The position numbers and the translations under genes are program-made. The notes beneath the pieces were generated by a model that saw nothing but the letters and a program-made list of their open reading frames with translations, was not told the DNA's origin and did no database searches. Shown piece by piece: positions 1-5,608 of a DNA stretch of 8,204 nt. The stretch's first letter is position 1; each line of letters starts with the position of its first letter. Origin of the DNA: Candidatus Sabulitectum sp. (GTDB lineage: Bacteria > Fermentibacterota > Fermentibacteria > Fermentibacterales > JCC-6); contig JAGLQD010000114.1 in the NCBI GenBank assembly GCA_023136985.1, positions 1 to 8,204 of the forward strand. The letters are read 5' to 3'.

Positions 1-347
1 ACAACATCTGTTGTTTTTTCTGATCCGAGGATCTCGATCCAGACACCGTTCGGCATGCAGGCTGACATCTGGCCCGGTGTGGTGATGAAGCCGGTGTGAA
101 CACACTGTTGAGTGTGACAGTCGGAGTGTGTTATTGCAGCAGTTCTGTTCCTGATCTCGATTGTAAGCTGATCTACAGCAACAATTGTATCCCTGGACAA
201 ACTCAGAGTATCATCGGTACTCGAGGTTACTATGCGGAGACTTTCCGGTTCAGTGTTCTCTGCTCTGTTGCACCGGCTCCAGAAGAATGCAGTTGCAAGA
301 ATGGCTACCAGAAGAATGCCGTCCAGGGGCTTAAACATTGCCTGCAT
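1..347 (-). CDS. NusG domain II-containing membrane-anchored protein (3' end cut by window edge)
   Basis: The open frame runs from ATG at 347 to base 1 with no stop, giving 115 complete codons. The N-terminus is a signal anchor at about residues 5-24 (FKPLDGILLVAILATAFFW), typical of exported NusG-II proteins. The C-terminal half holds the family's signature: DCHTQQCVHTGFI at about residues 76-88 (C77 and C82), then a GQMSACMPNG segment at 92-101. This matches the usual pattern of a CxxxxCVxTG motif followed by a G..I.CLPN strand. Start choice: GAGGA at 354-358 is 6 bases upstream of ATG 347; in-frame ATGs at 353 and 338 have poor spacing. The start overlaps the end of the radical SAM gene by 17 bases, so the two are probably coupled. 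In other bacteria such domains sit beside ApbE, Rnf or Gx-transporter genes. The molecular function of the family is not firmly known. The family call is by motif recognition; the redox role is inference. Confidence 0.8.
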   Translation of the reverse strand, partial: MQAMFKPLDGILLVAILATAFFWSRCNRAENTEPESLRIVTSSTDDTLSLSRDTIVAVDQLTIEIRNRTAAITHSDCHTQQCVHTGFITTPGQMSACMPNGVWIEILGSEKTTDV

Positions 348-1146
348 AAACATTCCTCAGCTGCTTCCTGAACAACTCTACTGTCTTGTTTAACAATGGT
401 ATTGGAGTTGCTGGAATGGTCATTCTGTATCTGGGGAAATACCGGGAAACATGCAGTGTTGTGTTTTCTCCTGTTGTTTCCTTTATCCACACTGCTGCAT
501 CGTTTATCAGCTCCCGGTCATCGTTGTAACCTGGAATCAGCAACCAGGTAAGTTCAAGATGACAATTGCTTTCTGCAACCATCTTTATGGAGCTTTTCAC
601 CGTTTCAAGGTCTCCTCCGCATATCTTTCTGTAAAATTCATTGCTCCACCCTTTAAGATCAATGTTCCAGGCATCTGTAACCCGTATAAGATCCTTGAGT
701 GGCTCGCTGTTCACATAACCATTGGACACCATGATAACAATACCGTTCCTGGCTCTTACAAGCGGGGCTGTGTCCATAATGTACTCGTACCAGATGGTGG
801 GTTCTGTATAGGTAAAAGCAAGCCCGTCACTTTTCTCCATAGCAAGCGATGCAAGTTGTACCGGACTCAGATACCTAACCGATGTGGATTCCTGTTGACT
901 TATGTGCCAGTTCTGACAGTTAAGACAAGTTAGATTGCAGCCATTGGGGCCTGTTGAAAGGACTTTTGATCCCCTGTGAAAATCATATATGGGTTTCTTT
1001 TCTATAGGATCCACCAGCAAACCAACACACATCCCATAACCCGGATTCGTCAACCCTCTGACCCGGCACCTGCCCACAGGATGCTTTTCGGTAAAAATAC
1101 ATCTGTGAGGACAAATATTGCACTGTTTTTCTACTGATCGGTCCAA
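331..1146 (-). CDS. amrS: AmmeMemoRadiSam-type radical SAM enzyme, short form without the Cys-rich tail
   Basis: This 271-residue radical SAM protein resembles the AmrS / pyruvate formate-lyase-activating-enzyme-like family (COG1180). Visible landmarks in order are an N-terminal Cys cluster CNICPHRC (C9, C12, C16, with C27 in GRCRVR), then DPIEKKPIYDF at about 46-56, and the 4Fe-4S/SAM-binding CNLTCLNCQNW (CxxxCxxC: C70, C74, C77). These are followed by TYTEPTIWYEY at 112-122, SNGYV at 141-145 and HVSRYFPRYRM at 232-242. Family members usually continue past the YxGNV segment into a tail with further CxxC pairs, whereas this protein stops right at YAGNV. The start is TTG at 1146, chosen because GGAG at 1154-1157 is 7 bases upstream; it overlaps the end of apbE by 16 bases. 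The natural substrate of the family is not established to my knowledge. The usual Memo and AMMECR1 partner genes are not in this window. Confidence 0.85.
   Translation of the reverse strand: MDRSVEKQCNICPHRCIFTEKHPVGRCRVRGLTNPGYGMCVGLLVDPIEKKPIYDFHRGSKVLSTGPNGCNLTCLNCQNWHISQQESTSVRYLSPVQLASLAMEKSDGLAFTYTEPTIWYEYIMDTAPLVRARNGIVIMVSNGYVNSEPLKDLIRVTDAWNIDLKGWSNEFYRKICGGDLETVKSSIKMVAESNCHLELTWLLIPGYNDDRELINDAAVWIKETTGENTTLHVSRYFPRYRMTIPATPIPLLNKTVELFRKQLRNVYAGNV
354..358 (-). promoter_or_regulatory. Ribosome binding site of the NusG-II gene
   Basis: GAGGA on the minus strand lies inside the last codons of the radical SAM gene, 6 bases before ATG 347. It decides between three closely spaced in-frame ATGs (353, 347, 338): it abuts the first and is too far from the third. 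Confidence 0.6.
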
Positions 1147-2120
1147 GGCAATTCTCCGAACTGAAAAGATTCACAGTTGTCATTTTCGTCTGCAGTAATA
1201 ATGAGCATACCAATATAGTCTTCTTCCGGAAACATCCCGGCCCTCACCGGCCCTGACACTGCAGCGGCTGTGGCCATTGCATCAGCAGTAGCGCAGTCAT
1301 TCGCAACAACTGTTGCACTGGCAGCATTGCGGGAGGGATATCCTGTTTCTGAATCCAGAAGATGGCTGTATCTAATACCATTTTCAATAAAATAACACTC
1401 ATAATCACCACTTGTGGCAACAGCTCCTGCACTTAGCTTCAGAATACCCGCCAGAGTGTCTTCCCTGGGATGACGAACTCCGATGTGCCAGATTCTCCCA
1501 GTGGAGCTGCCACACCTGATCTCACCGCCAACTTCAACAAGACACTCTGTGGCGCCCAGTTCAATTAGAAGCTCATATGTTCTGTCCACTGCGTATCCTT
1601 TTGCAATTGCTCCAAAATCCATAACGGTGTTCTGCTCAATATAAATGGAGTCTTCGCCAATGCGAACCCTCTTCTCCCATCCTGTACAGGCGAGAGCATG
1701 GTTGATTGAACTGGAATCAGGAACCTCAACCGGTTCAGGAAAACCCCAGACAATGGAAAGAGCACCCAGGGACGGGTCAAAACTACCTCCTGTAACCGCT
1801 ACCAGAATGTGCGACATTCTGATAAGTTCAGCAAGCTCTGTATCAGCCGGGATTTTGAATGAACTGTTAAGATCGTTAAGCTGTCCGTACTCGCTGAATC
1901 TGCCCAGATGGTTATCCAGATATGAAAGAAGGGAATCCGCTTTATCCAGAAGGATCTGCGCACTCTCAGATTCCACTGTAATGATCACTGTTGCGAATGT
2001 ACCCAGCGAGGGGAATGTACGACTCACCTCGGAAACTTTCGACTGGTTAATGAACCTGTATCCAACTGCCAGAACAAGGGCGGTTGAAAGAACTATTGCC
2101 AGTGCTTTTCCGCTTCTCAG
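1131..2120 (-). CDS. apbE: FAD:protein FMN transferase ApbE, membrane-anchored, probable CTG start
   Basis: ApbE transfers FMN from FAD onto Thr/Ser of extracytosolic redox proteins in a Mg-dependent reaction. The catalytic domain starts near FPSLGTFATV. It contains VMDFGAIAKGYAVDR, VEVGGEIRC, AVATSGDYE, SHLLDSETGYP and ATADAMATAA, whose Asp and Thr (280 and 284 counting from CTG) correspond to metal ligands in the family. The first ordinary start codon is GTG 2027, which would begin only four residues before the domain, with no export signal and no good ribosome site. The same frame stays open 31 codons further to CTG 2120 and encodes a classic membrane anchor (RSGKALAIVLSTALVLAVGY), which a periplasmic ApbE needs. 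The upstream in-frame stop is TGA at 2133-2135, and no ATG, GTG or TTG lies between it and 2027. The CTG overlaps the preceding gene's stop as CTGA. Function is firm; the exact start is inference. Confidence 0.9.
   Translation of the reverse strand: MRSGKALAIVLSTALVLAVGYRFINQSKVSEVSRTFPSLGTFATVIITVESESAQILLDKADSLLSYLDNHLGRFSEYGQLNDLNSSFKIPADTELAELIRMSHILVAVTGGSFDPSLGALSIVWGFPEPVEVPDSSSINHALACTGWEKRVRIGEDSIYIEQNTVMDFGAIAKGYAVDRTYELLIELGATECLVEVGGEIRCGSSTGRIWHIGVRHPREDTLAGILKLSAGAVATSGDYECYFIENGIRYSHLLDSETGYPSRNAASATVVANDCATADAMATAAAVSGPVRAGMFPEEDYIGMLIITADENDNCESFQFGELPWTDQ
1154..1157 (-). promoter_or_regulatory. Ribosome binding site supporting a TTG start for the radical SAM gene
   Basis: GGAG on the minus strand is embedded in the apbE 3' end, 7 bases from TTG 1146. 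No in-frame ATG or GTG lies before the first Cys motif, so this site supports the TTG start. Confidence 0.55.
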
Positions 2121-2407
2121 CGTGTTCCGTCCTCAGGGCCGTACTTTGTGTGATAGCTGCAATATCTTGATCCTGTAATTGCAGGTTTACCACATGCAGG
2201 GCACTTGCGAACTGGTCCCTTTGGCCGCTTTGGTTGTGGCTTCCTGTTTGGAATGAGGAATTCCACTACCCTCAAAAGCCCGGACACCGCAATGAGAAAC
2301 AATCCCCATTTACCCATAAGCCACGAATCTGCCGCAGGTCCAAAGTAGAATGCAAGCCCCCAGAGAGAGGCTCCAATCACTATAAGCAAACCTTCAAGAG
2401 TTCTCAT
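2117..2407 (-). CDS. Two-helix membrane protein with C-terminal zinc-ribbon-like motif
   Basis: I do not recognise a named family for this 96-residue protein. It has two predicted membrane helices at about residues 6-23 and 33-52. A basic, proline-rich linker follows (NRKPQPKRPKGPVRK), and then a probable zinc-binding knuckle formed by C69, C72, C83 and H86. The basic linker suggests the tail faces the cytoplasm. The start is ATG 2407 with a GGGAG-type ribosome site just upstream. It follows the DUF5683-like gene after 12 bases, and its stop overlaps the apparent CTG start of apbE by 4 bases. Translation of apbE therefore probably depends on it. A role alongside ApbE is possible but is only suggested by position. 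Confidence 0.75.
   Translation of the reverse strand: MRTLEGLLIVIGASLWGLAFYFGPAADSWLMGKWGLFLIAVSGLLRVVEFLIPNRKPQPKRPKGPVRKCPACGKPAITGSRYCSYHTKYGPEDGTR
2130..2134 (-). promoter_or_regulatory. Candidate ribosome binding site for the CTG start of apbE
   Basis: GAGGA on the minus strand lies 9 bases upstream of CTG 2120, within the last codons of the zinc-ribbon gene. It supports initiation at the CTG that overlaps the TGA stop; re-initiation by coupled ribosomes is an alternative. GTG 2027 has no comparable site. Confidence 0.4.
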
Positions 2408-2419
2408 ATACTCCCTTCC

Positions 2420-3196
2420 CTATAATAGATCGAAGAAACTTATCAGGTGATTCGCTGAAAGAACACCAATCCCAACTTGACTGTATTCATCTGTAAAAAG
2501 AAGAGCTACTCCACCGATCTCAGCCAGAATATTCACAATGGGAACACCGTTACCGGAAGATATCTGTCCCCAACCGGGAAGCAGAAGCGATTTCCATGCA
2601 TGATTCCCTTCTTCCATGGCCGCCTCAACAACAACTGAAGCCACCGGGGTACCGTGAAGATCAGGAAGGGGGCTCTCGTTGGTAACAGGAAATCCCCCGG
2701 TACCAACCTCAATCTCGTTCACAGGGGTCCTTGCCCAGAATTCAAAGTGTGTAAGGCTTCCGTCAAGAAGGCTGTCTACCCTTGAAACGGGAATCATCAC
2801 CGATATCCACCCCATCTCGTCATACGTAATGAGCTCAACATGAAACTGAGTAATTCCTCCACTGCCGTAGCTGGACATATTTTCTTTTATGACCGTGAAA
2901 AAATGTTCAATTGTAGGGTTAATTATGGATGCTGTATAGCATATCTGACCATCAACAAGAACCTCGGTACCGGTCATGGTGTCTGTTACCATTGTATGTC
3001 GTGTGCAATCGAATTGAATTCCGGCTCTGGCGGAGATCTGAAGAGTATTCACTCCATCCACACTGCGGGTCTTGATACTGAAAACACTTACTCTGGGGGT
3101 TCCACCCACCAGATCACGAACAATTCCAAATTCCAATGGAGTCTGGGCCAGAATGCTAGACGCAAATATAGCAATAATAATCAATGAAAGTCTCAA
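2420..3196 (-). CDS. Secreted/envelope protein with C-terminal DUF5683-like GWGQ membrane region
   Basis: This 258-residue protein starts with a signal peptide (RLSLIIIAIFASSILAQT, cleavage probably near residue 17-18). Residues 20-190 are beta-rich, with only two cysteines (C64 and C86). The C-terminus carries AWKSLLLPGWGQISSGN at about 200-216, followed by hydrophobic stretches at about 218-235 and 240-257. The LLPGWGQ signature resembles the DUF5683-type C-terminal regions found in FCB-group envelope proteins; their function is unknown. The start is TTG at 3196, chosen because AAGGAG at 3205-3210 lies 8 bases upstream and the signal peptide begins there. The gap to the dipeptidase gene is only 2 bases, and the ribosome site sits in that gene's last codons. 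The domain match is by eye and moderately sure. Confidence 0.75.
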   Translation of the reverse strand: MRLSLIIIAIFASSILAQTPLEFGIVRDLVGGTPRVSVFSIKTRSVDGVNTLQISARAGIQFDCTRHTMVTDTMTGTEVLVDGQICYTASIINPTIEHFFTVIKENMSSYGSGGITQFHVELITYDEMGWISVMIPVSRVDSLLDGSLTHFEFWARTPVNEIEVGTGGFPVTNESPLPDLHGTPVASVVVEAAMEEGNHAWKSLLLPGWGQISSGNGVPIVNILAEIGGVALLFTDEYSQVGIGVLSANHLISFFDLL

Positions 3197-3198
3197 AC

Positions 3199-4068
3199 TT
3201 AGCTCTCCTTATGCATTTTAAAAAACCTTCGCCAGTTATTACCAGCGGCTTTATCAATATCACTATTTGACCACCCGCGACTTTCAAGAGCACCAATCAC
3301 ACTGAACCAGCTTCCAGCACCGGAAAGCCCCTCAGGGAGTTTCTTAACCCCATCAAAGTCACTGCCAAAACCCACACTATCAATGGATGTCAATTCTGCA
3401 ATGTATTCCATGTGATTTATTATGGATGTAATTGTAGCTTTCGATCCATCTTCCTCTAAAAAATCCGGAACAAATGTAATTCCAATCACACCGCCTGACG
3501 CTGCGATTTCCTTTATGTCTTCGTCGGGAAGATTTCTGGCATGACCATTGCAGAGTCTTTGTGCGTTACAGTGTGTTGCACACACAGGAATATCCATTTT
3601 CAGCAGACTCTTCCTTGATCTCCGATTCAAATGGGAAACATCAAGCATTGTTCCGCTTGCATCAAACTTTTCGGCAAGTTCCCGGCCAAGGTCCGTAAGA
3701 TCCATTTCAGACCCGATCCCACCGGCATAAGGGTTATCGCCATTCCATGTGAGACTTGCAACAACCGGGTGAAACGGCAGCTCAAACCCCATTGCCAGAG
3801 GAAGACACCCTTCCAGGGCGAAGTGAAGTCTGGGCTTCTTCAAATTTCTGAATTCCGCATAATTTCCTATTCCCCGCTGCCACATCTCCCTTTCACTTCC
3901 AATGTATGGCTTGATACATACAGCCATAACCTGATCATGAACCCCGGACTTCAGAAGCGAAGGCAGGTCAACATGCAACTCACTTCCTCCACTTACAAAA
4001 TCCTTCTCTGCAGAACTTTGAAGAAGGGTGTCACAGTGCGCGTCAAATATTCTTCTATTCATCAGCAT
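3199..4068 (-). CDS. Membrane dipeptidase family protein (peptidase M19, renal dipeptidase-like)
   Basis: M19 enzymes are dizinc hydrolases that cleave dipeptides, including D-amino-acid-containing ones. The metal and active-site residues are all visible: HxD (H11, D13 in FDAHCDTL), bridging Glu E86 in ALEG, H146 in LDVSHLN, H166 in CATHCNAQ, Arg in ARNLPDE (R178), and the catalytic Asp D237 in GFGSDFDG. The family's C-terminal GNNWRRF element is also present. At 289 residues it is shorter than most M19 proteins (about 310-400). It has no signal peptide or membrane helix, so it is probably cytoplasmic despite the family name. Start choice is ambiguous: ATG 4068 (used here) or ATG 4062, which has a weak GGA at a better distance; they overlap the upstream gene by 14 or 8 bases. 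A role in scavenging dipeptides or recycling wall peptides is inference. Confidence 0.92.
   Translation of the reverse strand: MLMNRRIFDAHCDTLLQSSAEKDFVSGGSELHVDLPSLLKSGVHDQVMAVCIKPYIGSEREMWQRGIGNYAEFRNLKKPRLHFALEGCLPLAMGFELPFHPVVASLTWNGDNPYAGGIGSEMDLTDLGRELAEKFDASGTMLDVSHLNRRSRKSLLKMDIPVCATHCNAQRLCNGHARNLPDEDIKEIAASGGVIGITFVPDFLEEDGSKATITSIINHMEYIAELTSIDSVGFGSDFDGVKKLPEGLSGAGSWFSVIGALESRGWSNSDIDKAAGNNWRRFFKMHKES
3205..3210 (-). promoter_or_regulatory. Strong ribosome binding site for the TTG start of the DUF5683-like gene
   Basis: AAGGAG on the minus strand lies 8 bases before TTG 3196. It forms the Lys-Glu codons at the end of the dipeptidase gene, so the upstream gene's C-terminus doubles as the translation signal of the next gene. 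Confidence 0.7.
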
Positions 4069-4255
4069 CCATGTCGGTTGTTTCCACTGCTGATGAATCC
4101 TGAGAACCCAAAAAGATATTTGCGAACTGCTTCGAGAAATTTCCGGATCTGGCTAAAAAGAAAAGAATTACCAGCAGAAGAACAATGTATACAATAAGCC
4201 TGCTATCGGATCTTCTCTGACCATGACGCTGGCGCCAGTCGCCTGACAAACTCAT
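4055..4255 (-). CDS. Small single-helix membrane protein, unknown function
   Basis: This 66-residue protein has a basic N-terminus (DWRQRHGQRRSDSR) and one strongly hydrophobic helix at about residues 20-36. A short segment with an acidic end (DMDADE) follows. By the positive-inside rule the N-terminus is cytoplasmic and the C-terminus is outside. I recognise no family. It is probably real because its ATG overlaps the previous gene's stop by one base (TAATG), the downstream dipeptidase gene overlaps its end, and the composition is coherent for a membrane peptide. It forms a coupled pair with the 113-residue gene before it. Confidence 0.65.
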   Translation of the reverse strand: MSLSGDWRQRHGQRRSDSRLIVYIVLLLVILFFLARSGNFSKQFANIFLGSQDSSAVETTDMDADE

Positions 4256-4596
4256 TATCGAATGATCCTTGAAAGCCTGAAATCATGAGGAATTGAAGGG
4301 AAAATTGGAACATGGAGAGTATCTGTCCATTCAACTACGAAAGAATCCCCCTGAAAAGCCGATGTTGTGAATTCAAGGGTGGTTCCTGTTCGCCTCCACT
4401 CAGACCATCTGGAAAGAAACTCTACCTGTTTTGCAGAGGTATTATTCATTCGGCTGACCTGATCAATAGTTTCATTCAAACCTTTTTTTATCGCCGCAGG
4501 ACCAAGTACATAAAAGTCGATTAGTTTCCATCCCCAGAGAACCAGCATTAAAAACAACGCTCCCCAGAGCAAACAACCCATTTTAGCATTTCTCAT
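4255..4596 (-). CDS. Single-pass membrane protein of unknown function (about 113 residues)
   Basis: The N-terminal helix (about residues 7-28, CLLWGALFLMLVLWGWKLIDF) anchors a small soluble domain of about 80 residues. The domain contains a segment rich in Trp and Arg (FLSRWSEWRRTG) and a C-terminal strand region ending in PSIPHDFRLSRIIR. The organisation, a short anchor then a helix and a beta hairpin, is loosely reminiscent of DUF4845-type proteins, but I cannot confirm this. The start at ATG 4596 has a G-rich stretch about 11 bases upstream; ATG 4581 is possible, and TTG 4626 is in frame but adds an unlikely hydrophilic leader. It follows the lptE-like gene after 48 bases and overlaps the next small gene by one base, which suggests coupled synthesis and perhaps physical association of the two products. 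Confidence 0.65.
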   Translation of the reverse strand: MRNAKMGCLLWGALFLMLVLWGWKLIDFYVLGPAAIKKGLNETIDQVSRMNNTSAKQVEFLSRWSEWRRTGTTLEFTTSAFQGDSFVVEWTDTLHVPIFPSIPHDFRLSRIIR

Positions 4597-4644
4597 TTCT
4601 CTGCAAACCCCTCTTCCTTGTAACAAACTAATCGAGTTTTCTGC

Positions 4645-5139
4645 TTACCACCCTGAAAGACACCTGCGAACAATCCCGTCAGAGGTTTGAACTATCAGTC
4701 TTTGTCTGGCAGAATCCATTGACTCGCTCAACGGGTCATACAACAACCATTCTGAAACTGCCTCATCTCTTATAATGTACTCATTATCAAAGGTGTTACC
4801 CATAGAGACTGAAACTCTTAGTTCGAGTTTGTACTGCTCGACCTCTTCGCCACCAGTATAAGTTACTGCGCTTCGAGCAAAATATGTGACCGAACCGGTT
4901 ATGCGGGCATCAGGGGATTCGTTATCGATGGACAACCGTCCATCCCTAACAATTGCCTCAGTCACAAGGGAAGTTATCTCCTGTTCAAGCCCGTACTCGG
5001 TTATGTTGCTTCTGAACTGCTCAACCTGTACCGATTTAATGTTTTCAGGAAGAGTGCCTTTGAAGCTGTATGCACATGCCATAAGAGACAAAACGGCTAT
5101 GAAGAATGTAAACTTAACTGCCAGTGTGGCCAAATCCAC
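4645..5139 (-). CDS. lptE: LptE-like LPS-assembly lipoprotein
   Basis: LptE plugs and assembles the LptD translocon that inserts lipopolysaccharide into the outer membrane. The protein (about 164 residues, usual for the family) starts with a hydrophobic leader and a lipobox-like LSLMAC, with the lipidated Cys at residue 22. Right after it comes the family-type start of the mature protein, YSFKGTLPENIKSVQVEQF, then the segment TEYGLEQEITSLVTEAIVRD (family: TxxxGLExxLTxAlxxxxxxD). Sequence divergence leaves family assignment good but not certain. Start: GTG 5139 with AAGAGG at 5145-5150, or TTG 5133 with GGGGAGG at 5140-5146. Both give a sensible signal peptide, and both overlap the end of dut. 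There is no ATG before the signal peptide. Presence of this gene supports an LPS-type outer membrane in the organism. Confidence 0.82.
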   Translation of the reverse strand: MDLATLAVKFTFFIAVLSLMACAYSFKGTLPENIKSVQVEQFRSNITEYGLEQEITSLVTEAIVRDGRLSIDNESPDARITGSVTYFARSAVTYTGGEEVEQYKLELRVSVSMGNTFDNEYIIRDEAVSEWLLYDPLSESMDSARQRLIVQTSDGIVRRCLSGW

Positions 5140-5557
5140 CCTCCCCTCTTGCTGTATCCGATAATTCTGCAGCAACTTTCATTTCCACAAATTCTACTGC
5201 TGCAAGAACAGCTTGAGCTATTCGGTCGCCTCTTCTGACTGCAAACGGTTCAGAACCATGATTTATCAGAATTACACCAACCTGTCCTCTGTAGTCTGAA
5301 TCTATAGTGCCGGGAGAGTTAAGTACAGTTACCCCGTGTTTCAGGGCGAGCCCGCTTCGCGGTCTGATCTGCCACTCGAATCCATGGGGAATTGCAACCT
5401 GTATTCCTGTTGGAATAAGCATGATCTCACCCTGAGGTATATACACTGTGTGCTGAACAGCAGCGCGAAGATCCACTCCGGCAGAGTAGCGGGTAGCTGG
5501 CTCCGGCAGAGGCAGATCCTCATTTCCGGCTGTTTGTTTCACAAGAATTTTTGCCAT
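5114..5557 (-). CDS. dut: dUTP diphosphatase (dUTPase)
   Basis: This enzyme hydrolyses dUTP to dUMP and pyrophosphate, keeping uracil out of DNA and supplying dUMP for thymidylate synthesis; the family is a cytoplasmic homotrimer. All five family motifs are present in order in 147 residues: RYSAGVDLRA (I), RPRSGLALKHG (II), GTIDSDYRGQVGV (III, with catalytic Asp in IDSDYR), RGDRIAQAVL (IV) and the C-terminal RGEGGFGHTGS (V), the flexible lid over the substrate. Start: ATG 5557 preceded by AGGAAG at 5561-5566. An in-frame TTG at 5572 would add five residues (YRKS-type leader) but would lie inside the tail of the pnp terminator and lacks a ribosome site. It is the first gene of the nine-gene run and overlaps the lptE-like gene. 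Confidence 0.96.
   Translation of the reverse strand: MAKILVKQTAGNEDLPLPEPATRYSAGVDLRAAVQHTVYIPQGEIMLIPTGIQVAIPHGFEWQIRPRSGLALKHGVTVLNSPGTIDSDYRGQVGVILINHGSEPFAVRRGDRIAQAVLAAVEFVEMKVAAELSDTARGEGGFGHTGS
5140..5150 (-). promoter_or_regulatory. Purine-rich ribosome binding region of the lptE-like gene
   Basis: The minus strand reads AAGAGGGGAGG inside the 3' end of dut. It contains two overlapping ribosome sites that suit either GTG 5139 or TTG 5133, so the start cannot be fixed from the sequence alone. Confidence 0.55.
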
Positions 5558-5560
5558 AGA

Positions 5561-5566
5561 CTTCCT
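5561..5566 (-). promoter_or_regulatory. Ribosome binding site of dut
   Basis: AGGAAG on the minus strand ends 3 bases before ATG 5557. It begins 4 bases after the terminator tail (5571), so the terminator hairpin would form part of the dut leader in any read-through transcript. Confidence 0.65.
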
Positions 5567-5570
5567 GTAC

Positions 5571-5601
5571 AAATAAAGGGGGCGGTCTTGCGACCGCCCC
5601 C
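5571..5601 (-). terminator. Strong intrinsic terminator after pnp, GNRA-capped
   Basis: A perfect 10-bp GC-rich stem is formed by 5578-5587 and 5592-5601. On the transcribed (minus) strand the loop is GCAA, a GNRA tetraloop, and the stem is followed by TTTATTT (5577-5571). It begins 8 bases after the pnp stop codon. The U-tract is interrupted by one A, so termination may be incomplete. That would allow read-through into dut, whose ribosome site starts only a few bases later. The hairpin may also protect the pnp 3' end. Confidence 0.85.
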
Positions 5602-5608
5602 AAAAGGC

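Noticed and set aside
101..116. Perfect 6-bp inverted repeat CACACT-GTTG-AGTGTG
   Set aside because: It falls within the conserved His/Cys codons of the NusG-II gene, has no U-tract, and is short enough to be a by-product of the repeated HT and CVH codons.
200..333. Frameshift explanation for the short radical SAM protein
   Set aside because: Neither continuing the same frame past the stop nor the overlapping frame yields the expected Cys-pair tail; the overlapping frame is a distinct NusG-II gene with its own start and ribosome site.
96..371. Plus-strand frame with several Cys residues near the left edge
   Set aside because: It lies opposite the NusG-II frame, whose minus-strand translation has a signal anchor and family signature; the Cys-rich look comes from the complementary codons.
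3631..4197. Plus-strand frame of 188 codons opposite the dipeptidase and the small membrane gene
   Set aside because: It is the shadow of a gene with a complete M19 active site, and its composition is unlike the neighbouring proteins.
4597..4626. TTG 4626 start for the 113-residue membrane protein
   Set aside because: It adds a hydrophilic leader without a clear ribosome site; ATG 4596 places the anchor helix near the N-terminus as expected.
5558..5572. TTG start at 5572 that would lengthen dUTPase by five residues
   Set aside because: It lies within the terminator U-tract and has no ribosome site; ATG 5557 has AGGAAG directly upstream and gives the usual family N-terminus.
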